Below are positions 1 to 8,530 of a DNA stretch of 34,925 nt, one piece after another; within the stretch, counting starts at the first letter, position 1, and every line of letters starts with the position of its first letter. The position numbers and the translations under genes are program-made. The notes below the pieces were generated by a model. That model saw only the letters and a program-made list of their open reading frames with translations, was not told the origin of the DNA and ran no database searches. Source of the DNA: Flavobacteriales bacterium (lineage in GTDB: Bacteria; Bacteroidota; Bacteroidia; Flavobacteriales; ECT2AJA-044). The stretch is from NCBI GenBank assembly GCA_021296215.1, contig JAGWBA010000020.1:1-34925 (forward strand). Reading direction: 5' to 3'.

Positions 1-77
1 CAAACAGAGTAAATCTGTACAACAAATTGAATCGAATTTGATAGTTTAGAACGGTCTCATAACGGGGAAGTCTTCAA
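1..77. other. Window edge, no supported feature
   Basis: Short open stretches run in from the left edge but end quickly: stops occur at 39-44 and 60-62 in the frame of the next gene and at 47-49 in another frame. No promoter or RNA gene is evident. This could be the degraded 5' part of the gene that follows or the tail of a gene outside the window. Confidence 0.4.
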
Positions 78-797
78 ATGGACTTTGGAAACGACACCCC
101 GTACGTATCCATCGGGCAAGAAGGAATTCTCGAAGGTACTTACACTTCAGACGGCCCTACTCCGATATCATTCACCACCAACACTCTACCTGCAAATTTA
201 ATTGGCAAGTTCACTGTATCCAGATCTAATTCAAACGTCCGCATTTTAGGGCCTACATCTATTCCCGTAAACGGCACGGTGACTAGCGAACCACATCAAT
301 TCGCCGATATTCTGATTGAAGTAAATTCAAACATCGAGGCGGAAGAAGGTATATATGAACTGGAAGTAACCGGAGCAGCACAGTCTTCGGAATTGTATGA
401 ACCAACTCAGAGCACCAAGACCATTTACGTCAATGTCCAAAACAACGATGCTTCTTGTATCTCAGCCATGCTTGGAGGGTACACCGTAAATGATAACTGC
501 TCTGCTAATAATCCGTATGCAGGAACCGTGGTCCAGTCTCCGACTGAGCTCGAGATCTGGTTTAATTTCCCTGCCTGGGGGAATGCCTTAGTGGTTGGCC
601 AAGTCCTTTGCGCCACCCAAGAAATTCTGGTGCCTGAGCACTCTGTAACCACTAGTTCAGGACTTATGGATATTGAAGGAATCGCAACTTTTACAGAGGA
701 CTCCGGTGATCATACCATCACCCTCAACTACACCATGGTCCCTAGTGGCTCGGGAAACACCCCGATCAACTGTCAGGTCGTCTGGGTTCAGAATTAA
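78..797 (+). CDS. Hypothetical secreted-type protein, probably N-terminally truncated
   Basis: A 239-residue protein of unknown function. The sequence is rich in Thr, Ser and Asn and looks all-beta. The first ~125 residues resemble an adhesion or immunoglobulin-like beta domain. The last ~115 (from about NDASC) have the Cys, Gly, Tyr and Asn-Cys spacing of small repeated domains at the ends of many Bacteroidota lipoproteins and surface proteins; that comparison is from memory. Such proteins normally start with a signal peptide or lipobox, but this frame starts at an ordinary MDFGND and is closed upstream by TAA at 60-62. It may therefore be the remnant of a longer exported gene broken by a stop or frameshift, or the first codon may be internal. 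A terminator-like hairpin region follows before the convergent tRNA-Ser. Confidence 0.55.
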   Translation: MDFGNDTPYVSIGQEGILEGTYTSDGPTPISFTTNTLPANLIGKFTVSRSNSNVRILGPTSIPVNGTVTSEPHQFADILIEVNSNIEAEEGIYELEVTGAAQSSELYEPTQSTKTIYVNVQNNDASCISAMLGGYTVNDNCSANNPYAGTVVQSPTELEIWFNFPAWGNALVVGQVLCATQEILVPEHSVTTSSGLMDIEGIATFTEDSGDHTITLNYTMVPSGSGNTPINCQVVWVQN

Positions 798-873
798 ATA
801 CTTGGGATTACCTAGTGGTGATCCCGGATGGGGGAACGAGCGAGACAAAAAGCCTGATCGCTTCGCGATTATG

Positions 874-926
874 TTTTCTCTTTTCTTGCCACACCGTGCA
901 AGCACGAGTTGCCAGAAAAGAGAAAA
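874..926. other. Long-range inverted repeat overlapping the terminator
   Basis: The 13 bases at 874-886 (TTTTCTCTTTTCT) are exactly complementary to 914-926, enclosing a smaller hairpin CGTGC-AA-GCACG. The right arm overlaps the left arm of the hairpin at 919-956, so the two structures exclude each other. It lies between the hypothetical gene and tRNA-Ser. Confidence 0.5.
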
Positions 927-956
927 AGCCTGCATTTCCATGCAGGCTTTTTCTCT
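919..956. terminator. Bidirectional terminator between hypothetical gene and tRNA-Ser
   Basis: A perfect 16-bp stem (919-934 with 941-956, centred on GCCTGCA/TGCAGGC) with a 6-base loop. An A-run in the left arm and a T-run in the right arm give a U-rich end in either direction. It can terminate the + gene ending at 797 and the minus-strand tRNA-Ser transcript, whose 3' end at 959 is only two bases from the stem. Confidence 0.8.
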
Positions 957-958
957 TG

Positions 959-1047
<89 letters not shown>

Positions 1048-1079
1048 TTGGCTGTTTCCGTTTTGTGACAAACGGACGG

Positions 1080-1110
1080 CAAATTTAAAGAAATCATCTT
1101 TTCTGACAAA
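1080..1110 (-). promoter_or_regulatory. Promoter of tRNA-Ser (Bacteroidota type)
   Basis: Read on the minus strand, TTTG (1110-1107) is followed after 19 bases by TAAATTTG (1087-1080). This is an exact match to the Bacteroidota housekeeping consensus TTTG-N19-TAnnTTTG. It predicts a transcript start about 25-30 bases upstream of the mature tRNA. Confidence 0.82.
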
Positions 1111-1143
1111 GAGCGCATTTCGCTTTTTCCATCTTCTATTTGC

Positions 1144-1151
1144 TATATTCG
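1144..1151 (+). promoter_or_regulatory. Possible -7 element of the ABC importer operon
   Basis: TATATTCG differs from TAnnTTTG at one position and lies 22 bases before the ATG at 1174. I do not see a clear TTG at the matching -33 position, so support is partial. Confidence 0.45.
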
Positions 1152-1173
1152 CTTTACCCGTAAAACGTCCGTC

Positions 1174-2952
1174 ATGAAGCGCATTTTACTCCTTTTTGCC
1201 CTTTCCTCTTTGCTTATGAGTTGTGTGGAGGACACTCAACGCAATGAAGCTCAGGAAGATTTCTCCGTATTGATCCACACGAGCTATGAGCCCAATGGCC
1301 TACACCCGGTGAACGACTTCAGTACCTTGCGTTCGCACATCTACATGTATACCCACCGACCACTGCTCAAGATCAATCTCAAAACTTTCGATCTTCAGCC
1401 CTTGTTGGTCAAAGAACTGCCTTCCTCCGACGATGGTCAAAAGTACCTTTACTCCCTTCGGGAGGATGTGACCTGGGACGACGGAACTCGTGTTACCAGG
1501 GACGATGTAGAGTTCACCCTGAAAATGAACCTATGCCCTCTTTCCAACAATCAAGCGATACGACCGCTCTACTCGAGCGTTATTAAGGGCTTTGAACCCC
1601 ATCCAACCGACCCAAATAAATTCCACCTCCTGTGCAACGAACAACACGCCGGCAACAATCAAATCCTTATCGAAGCGAACTTGATTCAGAAATCTCGGTG
1701 GGATTCAACCGGAATCTTCGACGATATCCCATTTGACGCGATCCTGAACGACACTTTTGAACGCACCGACGAGGTCAATGCTTACTTCGAGCGATTCAAC
1801 GCACCGGCCAACCAGTACGACCCCCTCAAAATCAATGGCCTAGGCCCCTACCAAATCACCGAGTGGGAAAAAGGCCAATACATAACCCTAGAGCGCAAAC
1901 ACCATTGGTGGGGCGATGACCAGTCGGGAATCTATTACGACAACTACCCCTCTAAAATCGTGTTTCGCATCATCAAGGACGACAATGCGACCATGCTGGC
2001 CTTTCGGAACCGGCAGATCGATGTGAGCAACCGACTCGGAACCGATGAACTCCTACGCTTGCGTGAAACCGAAGACTTCAACGCCAACTACGAAAGCGCC
2101 TTTATAAATCAATTCTCTTACGGATATATGGGGCTAAACTCCCGCCCGGATACCGAAAAGCGCACCCCGTTCTTTACGGATCAGCGTGTCCGCCGAGCCA
2201 TGGCACACGCCACTCCCGTACGTTCGATCATCGATGATCTTCTTCACGGAAAGGGCGGCACCGAGCAAGTCTCCATGGTTAGCGAACTCAAAAAAGACGA
2301 GTACAACGATACCCTCGACTTCATCGAGTACGATCTAAACAAAGCCTCGGTATTGTTGACGGAGGCCGGATGGATCGATACAGACGGAGACGGCCTCCGC
2401 GATAAAACGATCGATGGAAAGGTGACTCCCTTCTCTTTAGAGCTTAATTTGATGAGCGGAAACCAGACTACGGAAGATGCGTGCCTTCTCATTCAGGAAT
2501 CACTCGCCTCTATCGGCGTTGAATGCAAGCTAAACAGCATGGATTTCTCGGCGTTCTACCAAAAAGCGTACGGGCAAGATTTCGATGCACTCATGGGAGC
2601 ATGGAGCGAAAGTGCAGCATATACCGATCCCTTACAGCTGTGGCATACGGACAGTTGGAAAAACAAAGGAGCCAATTTCTGCGGATTCGGAAACGCTTAT
2701 AGCGATTCGCTGATAGTCACGTACAACTCAACCTTGGATAAAGCGAAGCGCGATGACCTCATGAAAGCTCTACAGGCCGAGGTCTACGAATACCAACCGT
2801 ATGTATTCTTGTATTCGACGCGCCGAAAGGTCGCTATCCACAAGAAATTCCAAAACCGCAACCTGTACAGCGAGCGGCCCGGCGTCATGGTCAATGAATT
2901 CCGGCTCGATCCGGGCTTTACCGCAGCCTCAACGCCCGAAACTACTGAGTAA
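1174..2952 (+). CDS. Peptide/nickel-type ABC transporter substrate-binding lipoprotein (SBP family 5)
   Basis: Extracytoplasmic solute-binding protein of the DppA/OppA class, 592 residues. The N terminus is a lipoprotein signal with lipobox LLMSC and acylated Cys17, so it should be anchored in a membrane facing the periplasm. Family 5 features include the early stretch NGLHPVNDFS, the motif LREDVTWDDGTRVTRDDVEF, and a C-terminal lobe with the calcium-loop-like DTDGDGLRD. The length is slightly above the usual 500-550. The ATG at 1174 is the only start that gives a complete signal peptide. It begins a tight operon with two permeases (3-base gap, then an 11-base overlap). The substrate is probably oligopeptides or dipeptides, but family 5 also covers nickel and sugars, so specificity is not settled. 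Confidence 0.9.
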   Translation: MKRILLLFALSSLLMSCVEDTQRNEAQEDFSVLIHTSYEPNGLHPVNDFSTLRSHIYMYTHRPLLKINLKTFDLQPLLVKELPSSDDGQKYLYSLREDVTWDDGTRVTRDDVEFTLKMNLCPLSNNQAIRPLYSSVIKGFEPHPTDPNKFHLLCNEQHAGNNQILIEANLIQKSRWDSTGIFDDIPFDAILNDTFERTDEVNAYFERFNAPANQYDPLKINGLGPYQITEWEKGQYITLERKHHWWGDDQSGIYYDNYPSKIVFRIIKDDNATMLAFRNRQIDVSNRLGTDELLRLRETEDFNANYESAFINQFSYGYMGLNSRPDTEKRTPFFTDQRVRRAMAHATPVRSIIDDLLHGKGGTEQVSMVSELKKDEYNDTLDFIEYDLNKASVLLTEAGWIDTDGDGLRDKTIDGKVTPFSLELNLMSGNQTTEDACLLIQESLASIGVECKLNSMDFSAFYQKAYGQDFDALMGAWSESAAYTDPLQLWHTDSWKNKGANFCGFGNAYSDSLIVTYNSTLDKAKRDDLMKALQAEVYEYQPYVFLYSTRRKVAIHKKFQNRNLYSERPGVMVNEFRLDPGFTAASTPETTE

Positions 2953-2955
2953 AAC

Positions 2956-4032
2956 ATGCTGAATTATACGATCCGACGACTGCTCTGGATGGTGCCCACC
3001 TTGCTAGCCATTGCCCTCTTCAGCTTTTGGATCAGCATTGAAGCCCCGGGCGATCCGGTTGAGCGACTCATGCAATTCAGCGACGACGGCTCGGGCAGCG
3101 CAAACCAACAACGAACCGAACAGCTTAAGGAGCAGTGGCGTCAGCGGCTCGGACTCGATAAGCCGCTATTTTACTACTCCATGTCGGCCACCGAAACGGA
3201 CTTTCCACTCCCCCGACCTCATTTTCACGGCCTCAATAATCAATTCCACCACTGGCTCCGCAACGCCATTCGCGGCGACTTCGGATATAGCTACTTCGAC
3301 GGTGAAGCGGTAGGCACCAAACTCTGGCCCAAACTGCGCCTGAGTTTTCTCCTCACCGTGAGCTCCCTGCTTCTGGCTTTCGCGATCAGCATCCCCATTG
3401 GGGTATTTGGGGCCTCGCGGCCCGATGGCCACTTCGACCGCTATTCGGCTCTGGTAATGTTCATGATGTATTCCCTGCCTACATTCTTCGTAGGTACCCT
3501 GTTGCTTTACACCTTCTCAAACCCAGATGTCCTGTACTGGTTTCCGGAAGCGGGTATCCAGAATCCCGTTACCTTCGACCACGACTGGTCGCTTGGTCGA
3601 AAACTACAACACTGGCTACCCCACCTCGTGCTGCCTTTTGTCACCTTCACCTACGGATCCTTGGCTTACCTCAGCAGGATCACGCGTAGCGGTTTGGCCG
3701 AAGAACAACAAAAAGACTACATCACTACGGCTCGAGCCAAAGGTCTCAGCGAGCGAAAAGTTCTGTGGAAACACAGCCTGCGCAATGCACTTATTCCCCT
3801 CATTACGGTCATTGGCCAAGTATTCCCTATCACGGTTGGTGGAAGCGTCATCATAGAAACTATTTTCTCATTACCGGGCATCGGCTGGGAAGCCTATAGG
3901 GCCATCATGAATTACGACTATCCGGTCATCGTTGCGATCTTTACGTTGGGCGGACTCCTGACCGTTGTCGGGTACATCACTTCGGATCTCCTGTACGCGT
4001 GGGCCGATCCAAGAATACGGTATGACCGCTAA
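2956..4032 (+). CDS. ABC transporter permease, DppB/OppB type
   Basis: Inner-membrane permease of a peptide-type importer, 358 residues. It opens with the classic MLNYTIRRLLWMVPTLLAIA and the PGDPVERL motif of DppB/OppB. A periplasmic loop of about 90 residues follows TM1, somewhat enlarged. The remaining helices and the EAA coupling loop (ARAKGLSERKVLWKHSLRNA, about residues 256-276), which docks on the ATPase, match the BPD_transp_1 family. The C-terminal ADPRIRYD tail is also typical. It starts 3 bases after the binding-protein stop and overlaps the next permease by 11 bases, so translational coupling is likely. Confidence 0.93.
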   Translation: MLNYTIRRLLWMVPTLLAIALFSFWISIEAPGDPVERLMQFSDDGSGSANQQRTEQLKEQWRQRLGLDKPLFYYSMSATETDFPLPRPHFHGLNNQFHHWLRNAIRGDFGYSYFDGEAVGTKLWPKLRLSFLLTVSSLLLAFAISIPIGVFGASRPDGHFDRYSALVMFMMYSLPTFFVGTLLLYTFSNPDVLYWFPEAGIQNPVTFDHDWSLGRKLQHWLPHLVLPFVTFTYGSLAYLSRITRSGLAEEQQKDYITTARAKGLSERKVLWKHSLRNALIPLITVIGQVFPITVGGSVIIETIFSLPGIGWEAYRAIMNYDYPVIVAIFTLGGLLTVVGYITSDLLYAWADPRIRYDR

Positions 4033-5188
4033 TTCGGGTAAAATATCGATCGGCGTTCTCGGCATCCTACTGATGGCCGCACTATTGGCTCCCCTAATAG
4101 CAAATGACCTACCGCTTACCGTCAAATACCAAAACCATACCTACCACCCCGCTTGGGCGGTGTACTTTGGAAATGGCGGCACGCATACTATCGAAACCCC
4201 TTCCGGAACCCAAATCGTTCACTATCAGAGATTCGATTGGCATGCTCAAGATTGGGACCGCATCACCATGCCCTTGATCCTGTTTGCCCCCGATCAACTC
4301 GATGCGTCCAAGTCGAGCCTCGTTCCGCCCGGAACTAACGGACACCTCTTGGGAACTGATCGAGTTGGACGCGACGTTGCGGCCGGAATCATTCACGGGG
4401 CGCGGATATCGCTCAGTATTGGGTGGATCGCCATGGGCATCGCAGCACTCATTGGAGTTCTGTTGGGAGGGATCTCTGGCTATTGGGGTGATCGCAGGTG
4501 GCGTGTGCCCCGCATATCATTTTGGGTCTTTATGGCATTCATTCCCGTTGGGTGGTTCTACGCTACGCATAACTCAGTAAATCTGCTGGCAGACGCACTC
4601 GTATTCATTGCCGTACCCTCAGGTGCAGCGTACCTCGTCGGGCTGCATCGCGCCGCGAGGCGCAAAACCGTATCGGTACCCCTCGATAGCGCAATTACGC
4701 GGTTAACCGAGATACTGACCTCGTTGCCGCGCCTGTTGATCATTATTACCGTGGCGTCGATAACATCGCGCAGTATTTGGCTCGTGATGGTGATCATCGG
4801 GCTTACGAGTTGGACCCACATCACGCGTTATACGCGAGCCGAAGTACTCCGGATCCGAAGTCTGGAGTTCGTTACCGCGGCCGAAGCGACCGGATCTCAA
4901 TCCGGTCGGGTGCTGTTTATGCATGTGCTGCCCAACGCACTAGCGCCCGTTTGGGTGAACATGGCTTTTGGAATAGCATCAGCCATTCTGATCGAAAGTG
5001 GCTTATCGTTCCTCGGGATCGGAGTTCCGGTCGAAACAGTGACCTGGGGAAGTATGTTGAACTCGGGTCGAATGAACTTCGAAGCTTGGTGGCTCGTGGT
5101 ATTTCCGGGACTGGCTATCTTTTTGACCGTAACGGCGTACAACCTACTGGGTGAAGCGCTCCGCAAATGGCTGCAACCGAAAGAATGA
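4022..5188 (+). CDS. ABC transporter permease, DppC/OppC type
   Basis: Second permease of the importer, 388 residues. The family signature GTDRVGRDVAAGIIHGARIS lies near residues 109-128 and the EAA coupling loop (AAEATGSQSGRVLFMHVLPN) near 286-305. The open frame extends further upstream, but the ATG at 4022, overlapping the end of the previous permease, directly precedes the first helix (KISIGVLGILLMAALLAPLI). An enlarged soluble segment of about 70 residues sits between TM1 and the signature, with an extra hydrophobic stretch in the middle, which makes it longer than E. coli DppC. The gene ends 3 bases before the stop of the convergent gene. No ATP-binding subunits follow. Confidence 0.92.
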   Translation: MTANSGKISIGVLGILLMAALLAPLIANDLPLTVKYQNHTYHPAWAVYFGNGGTHTIETPSGTQIVHYQRFDWHAQDWDRITMPLILFAPDQLDASKSSLVPPGTNGHLLGTDRVGRDVAAGIIHGARISLSIGWIAMGIAALIGVLLGGISGYWGDRRWRVPRISFWVFMAFIPVGWFYATHNSVNLLADALVFIAVPSGAAYLVGLHRAARRKTVSVPLDSAITRLTEILTSLPRLLIIITVASITSRSIWLVMVIIGLTSWTHITRYTRAEVLRIRSLEFVTAAEATGSQSGRVLFMHVLPNALAPVWVNMAFGIASAILIESGLSFLGIGVPVETVTWGSMLNSGRMNFEAWWLVVFPGLAIFLTVTAYNLLGEALRKWLQPKE

Positions 5189-5191
5189 TCC

Positions 5192-7261
5192 TTATTCGGG
5201 ATACTCTATGCGCAGATGATAGATGTTCAGCAGCTTCTTTTTCAACACCTTACGCACCACATTGATCTCTTTCAAGGTGATATCCGCTTGCGCGAATTGC
5301 CCCTCCTCCATTTGATGGTCAATGATGTTGTTGACCAATTTATCGATGGATTCTGCCATAGGTTGTTTTAAACTCCTCGAAGCCGCCTCAACACTATCGG
5401 CCATCATGAGCACCGCAGTTTCTTTCGAGAAAGGCAACGGACCCGGATAACTGAATTCCGCGGCGTCGACCTCTTTTTCGGGGAAGCTTTTTACGTACTG
5501 TCGATAGAAGTACTGAACCGTAGAAGTTCCGTGATGGGTGCGAATGAAGTCGATTATGCGATCGGGCAAGTTGTTCTTCTTGGCCAGTTCAATTCCCTGC
5601 GATACGTGCTCGATGATGATGCGCGCGCTATCGTCGAACGGCAAGTCGTCGTGAGGATTCATTCCCGCCGCTTGGTTCTCGATGAAAAACAAGGGGTTCT
5701 TCATTTTCCCGATATCGTGATAGAGGGCTCCGGTGCGCACGAGCAAGGTATTGCCGTTGATCTCACTGACGGCGCTTTCCGACAAGTTGGCGACCTGAAG
5801 GGAGTGCTGAAATGTTCCGGGTGCTTTTTCGGCTAACTCGCGCAATAGCTTGTTGTTGGTGTCGGAAAGTTCGAGAAGCGAAATGTCACTGACCAGCCCA
5901 AAGGCTTTTTCAAAAGCGTAGATGAGCGGATTGGCAAAAAGGGTAAGGAATCCCGACCCCGCGAAAAGAGCGAAGTACATAGCCTCTAAATTACTTAAAC
6001 TCCCCTCTTGCAATATGGCCAGAGCAAAATAGCTGATGAAGTATATCCCGGTGATTTTAGCCGCCGAAATGAAGAGTTGAACCCGTTGATAAAGGTTCGT
6101 CACGGTCAAGATCGAAACGATTCCGGCGATCAGCTGCAGCAGAACGAATTCGTACGGGTTTGGTGCCACGAATCCGATGATGATCACAGTGACCAAATGG
6201 GTGAAAATGGCAACACGTCCGTCGAAGAAGGCCCGCAGCATGATGGGCAGTATACAGAAGGGCGCCAAGTACAGATACTCTGGAGCGAGCCGGATCAACA
6301 AGGCACCCATGAGGATCATGAGCACAATATTGAACAGAATAAAGCCGATTTGATTGTTATCGGCCCGGATCATTGGCCTAAACCGTTGCAAAAACAAGAA
6401 CAGCACCAGCAGTACCACGCTCACTAGAATGACTTGTCCGGCCACGATGAGGTAGTAATTACTCTTGGCCCAAATATTGGCTTCGTACTGATTCTTGAGT
6501 GAGCTCAGTTTCTGAAAACGATCTTCGTCGACCACCTCTCCCCGGAGAATGATGCTTTGTCCTCGCTGCACCATACCCCTGGTGAGCGAAATATTGTCGA
6601 GCTCACTTTCGAGCACCTTCATGGTGGTCTCCTCGTCGTACACAACATTGTGTTCGAGGCGTTCGAGCAGGGCCGATTCGAGGAGGTTCCTCCATTCCGT
6701 ATTAAGCTCAGAAGATCCTAAAAGGCGGTCTATTTCTGCAGCTGCTGCGCGAATGGTAAGCCAGTCGCTCGGCCGAACATCTTGCGCAACACCTCCAACC
6801 AACAAACTAACTTCGGGCCAATCGTTGGGATCCAGAGCTTCTGGCCAGCGAACGATGCCTTGACTGTACAGTGATGATAGGATGCTGTCACCGAGATCTA
6901 CGAGGTACGGATCCCTCACCGCGGTGGATGAGTCGGACCGCTGTTCCAATTGAGCTCGGAGTCTACCGCGGAAATCGGAGACGGCCTCGGCTTGCACATC
7001 CACCCGCAGGGTGAAAAAAACTTCTTTTTGACTGGTGATCAGTTCGCGTTCGTCCTCGATCTTTTCAGCGGATTTTTCAATGGCGAAATCGAAAGGCGCA
7101 ATGAGGTTCTCGTGCAGCCAGGGTTTCCCTTTCTGGAATTCGTATTTGAATTTACCTTCTTTGGGAAATAGGTATACAATGAGCCCGATGGCTATCACGA
7201 AAAGGAGGCCTTTGTATATCTCCTGATGGTTGTCTCGAAGAACGGATAAACCCTTACTCAT
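5192..7261 (-). CDS. pgpH: Membrane HD-domain phosphohydrolase, PgpH family (c-di-AMP phosphodiesterase)
   Basis: A 689-residue member of the 7TM-HD family. Order: a TM helix near residues 20-35, an extracytoplasmic 7TMR-HDED-type domain to about 260, seven closely spaced TM helices to about 460, and a cytoplasmic HD domain. The metal-binding motif YHDIGK lies near residues 511-516, the preceding H of EKAPGTFQHS helps define the fold, and a second conserved pair RTHHGTS lies near 573-579. Characterised PgpH proteins hydrolyse cyclic di-AMP to pApA, controlling osmotic and cell-wall homeostasis; activity here is inferred. A start 30 bases further up (7291) is open, but MSKGLSVLRDN at 7261 fits better because it leaves room for a promoter. 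It is convergent with the importer and divergent from the thiolase. Confidence 0.9.
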   Translation of the reverse strand: MSKGLSVLRDNHQEIYKGLLFVIAIGLIVYLFPKEGKFKYEFQKGKPWLHENLIAPFDFAIEKSAEKIEDERELITSQKEVFFTLRVDVQAEAVSDFRGRLRAQLEQRSDSSTAVRDPYLVDLGDSILSSLYSQGIVRWPEALDPNDWPEVSLLVGGVAQDVRPSDWLTIRAAAAEIDRLLGSSELNTEWRNLLESALLERLEHNVVYDEETTMKVLESELDNISLTRGMVQRGQSIILRGEVVDEDRFQKLSSLKNQYEANIWAKSNYYLIVAGQVILVSVVLLVLFLFLQRFRPMIRADNNQIGFILFNIVLMILMGALLIRLAPEYLYLAPFCILPIMLRAFFDGRVAIFTHLVTVIIIGFVAPNPYEFVLLQLIAGIVSILTVTNLYQRVQLFISAAKITGIYFISYFALAILQEGSLSNLEAMYFALFAGSGFLTLFANPLIYAFEKAFGLVSDISLLELSDTNNKLLRELAEKAPGTFQHSLQVANLSESAVSEINGNTLLVRTGALYHDIGKMKNPLFFIENQAAGMNPHDDLPFDDSARIIIEHVSQGIELAKKNNLPDRIIDFIRTHHGTSTVQYFYRQYVKSFPEKEVDAAEFSYPGPLPFSKETAVLMMADSVEAASRSLKQPMAESIDKLVNNIIDHQMEEGQFAQADITLKEINVVRKVLKKKLLNIYHLRIEYPE

Positions 7262-7266
7262 GAATA

Positions 7267-7274
7267 CAAACGTA
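7267..7274 (-). promoter_or_regulatory. Possible -7 element of pgpH
   Basis: Minus-strand TACGTTTG matches TAnnTTTG and ends only 5 bases before the ATG at 7261, implying an almost leaderless transcript. No convincing TTG at -33 is visible. Confidence 0.35.
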
Positions 7275-7310
7275 CGACAAATCGCGTGCACCTTTTCCTA
7301 TGTAATTGGT

Positions 7311-7318
7311 TACCTTTG
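7311..7318 (+). promoter_or_regulatory. -7 promoter element of the thiolase gene
   Basis: TACCTTTG matches TAnnTTTG exactly and lies 33 bases before the ATG at 7352. The -33 element is not obvious. Confidence 0.55.
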
Positions 7319-7351
7319 TGCAACGAATACTACCAAAAGAAAGAATTGAAT

Positions 7352-8530
7352 ATGAAAGAAGTCGTTATAGTTTCCGCCGTTCGTACACCCATGGGCAGTT
7401 TCATGGGATCATTGAGCGGAATCGCAGCCCCACAGCTGGGTGCCACTGCCATAAGAGGAGCCTTGAACAAAGCCGGAGTTTCGGCCGATCAGGTTCAGGA
7501 AGTCTTTATGGGCAACGTGCTTCAAGCCAACGTAGGTCAAGCACCTGCGCGTCAGGCAGCCATATTTGCAGGCGTGCCCGAGAGCGTTCCATGCACAACG
7601 GTGAACAAGGTGTGTTCATCGGGAATGAAAGCCATTATGCTCGGTGCTCAGGCGATCAAGGCGGGCGATAACGACATCGTGGTCGTTGGAGGCATGGAGA
7701 ACATGTCGCAAGTGCCGCATTACCTCGGATCGGGCCGAAGCGGGCAAAAATTGGGCGATCAAAAATTGGTCGACGGATTGTTGCGCGATGGACTCATGGA
7801 CGTATACAACAACCAACACATGGGGAACTGCGCGGAGCTATGTGCTTGCGAGGGCGAGTACAGCCGTGAAGAGCAAGATGCCTTCGCCATAGAGAGCTAC
7901 AACCGCAGTGCCCGGGCTTGGAGCGAAGGTCGATTCTCAGAGGAAGTAGTTCCGGTGGAGATCCCACAGCGCAAAGGCGATCCTATCATCATGAGCGAAG
8001 ACGAAGAGTACAAGAACGTGATCATGGATAAGATCCCCAATCTTCGTCCGGTATTTGATCGAGAAGGAACCGTGACCGCGGCCAACGCCTCAACATTGAA
8101 CGACGGAGCTTCTGCTTTGGTCTTGATGAGCGCCGATAAGGCAGTGGAACTAGGACTTAAGCCCATTGCTAAGATCATAAGCTACGCCGACGCAGCGCAA
8201 GCTCCCGAGTGGTTCACAACCGCTCCGGCGAAAGCCCTACCAATTGCTATCGGCAAATCAGGCTTGCAGCAAGGCGACATCGATTATTTCGAATTGAATG
8301 AGGCGTTTTCAGTCGTAGGATTGGCCAACATCAAAGAATTGAGCTTGGATCCTGAGCGTGTGAACGTCAATGGTGGTGCTGTATCATTGGGGCACCCACT
8401 CGGTAACTCCGGTTCTCGCATCATCGTTACTCTGATCAACGTACTCAAGCAAAACAACACTCGTTACGGAGCTGCCGGAATTTGCAACGGGGGTGGTGGT
8501 GCTAGCGCCATGGTCATCGAAAGTATTTAA
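7352..8530 (+). CDS. Acetyl-CoA C-acetyltransferase (thiolase)
   Basis: Thiolase of 392 residues, the usual size for the biosynthetic acetoacetyl-CoA class (AtoB/PhaA/ThlA), catalysing reversible condensation of two acetyl-CoA. The acyl-accepting Cys88 is in NKVCSSGMKA, His348 in GGAVSLGHPLGNSG, and the second catalytic Cys378 in GICNGGGGAS. All three catalytic residues are present. The N-terminal motif VIVSAVRTPMGSF fixes the start: the open frame extends upstream to 7286, but the ATG at 7352 matches the family and lies downstream of a promoter element. It is a single gene, divergent from pgpH; its last 17 bases overlap the end of the lipoprotein gene on the other strand. Confidence 0.95.
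   Translation: MKEVVIVSAVRTPMGSFMGSLSGIAAPQLGATAIRGALNKAGVSADQVQEVFMGNVLQANVGQAPARQAAIFAGVPESVPCTTVNKVCSSGMKAIMLGAQAIKAGDNDIVVVGGMENMSQVPHYLGSGRSGQKLGDQKLVDGLLRDGLMDVYNNQHMGNCAELCACEGEYSREEQDAFAIESYNRSARAWSEGRFSEEVVPVEIPQRKGDPIIMSEDEEYKNVIMDKIPNLRPVFDREGTVTAANASTLNDGASALVLMSADKAVELGLKPIAKIISYADAAQAPEWFTTAPAKALPIAIGKSGLQQGDIDYFELNEAFSVVGLANIKELSLDPERVNVNGGAVSLGHPLGNSGSRIIVTLINVLKQNNTRYGAAGICNGGGGASAMVIESI

Noticed and set aside
6008-6427. 139-codon frame opposite pgpH
   Set aside because: Gln/His/Asp-rich shadow of the hydrophobic pgpH membrane region on the other strand; no independent support.
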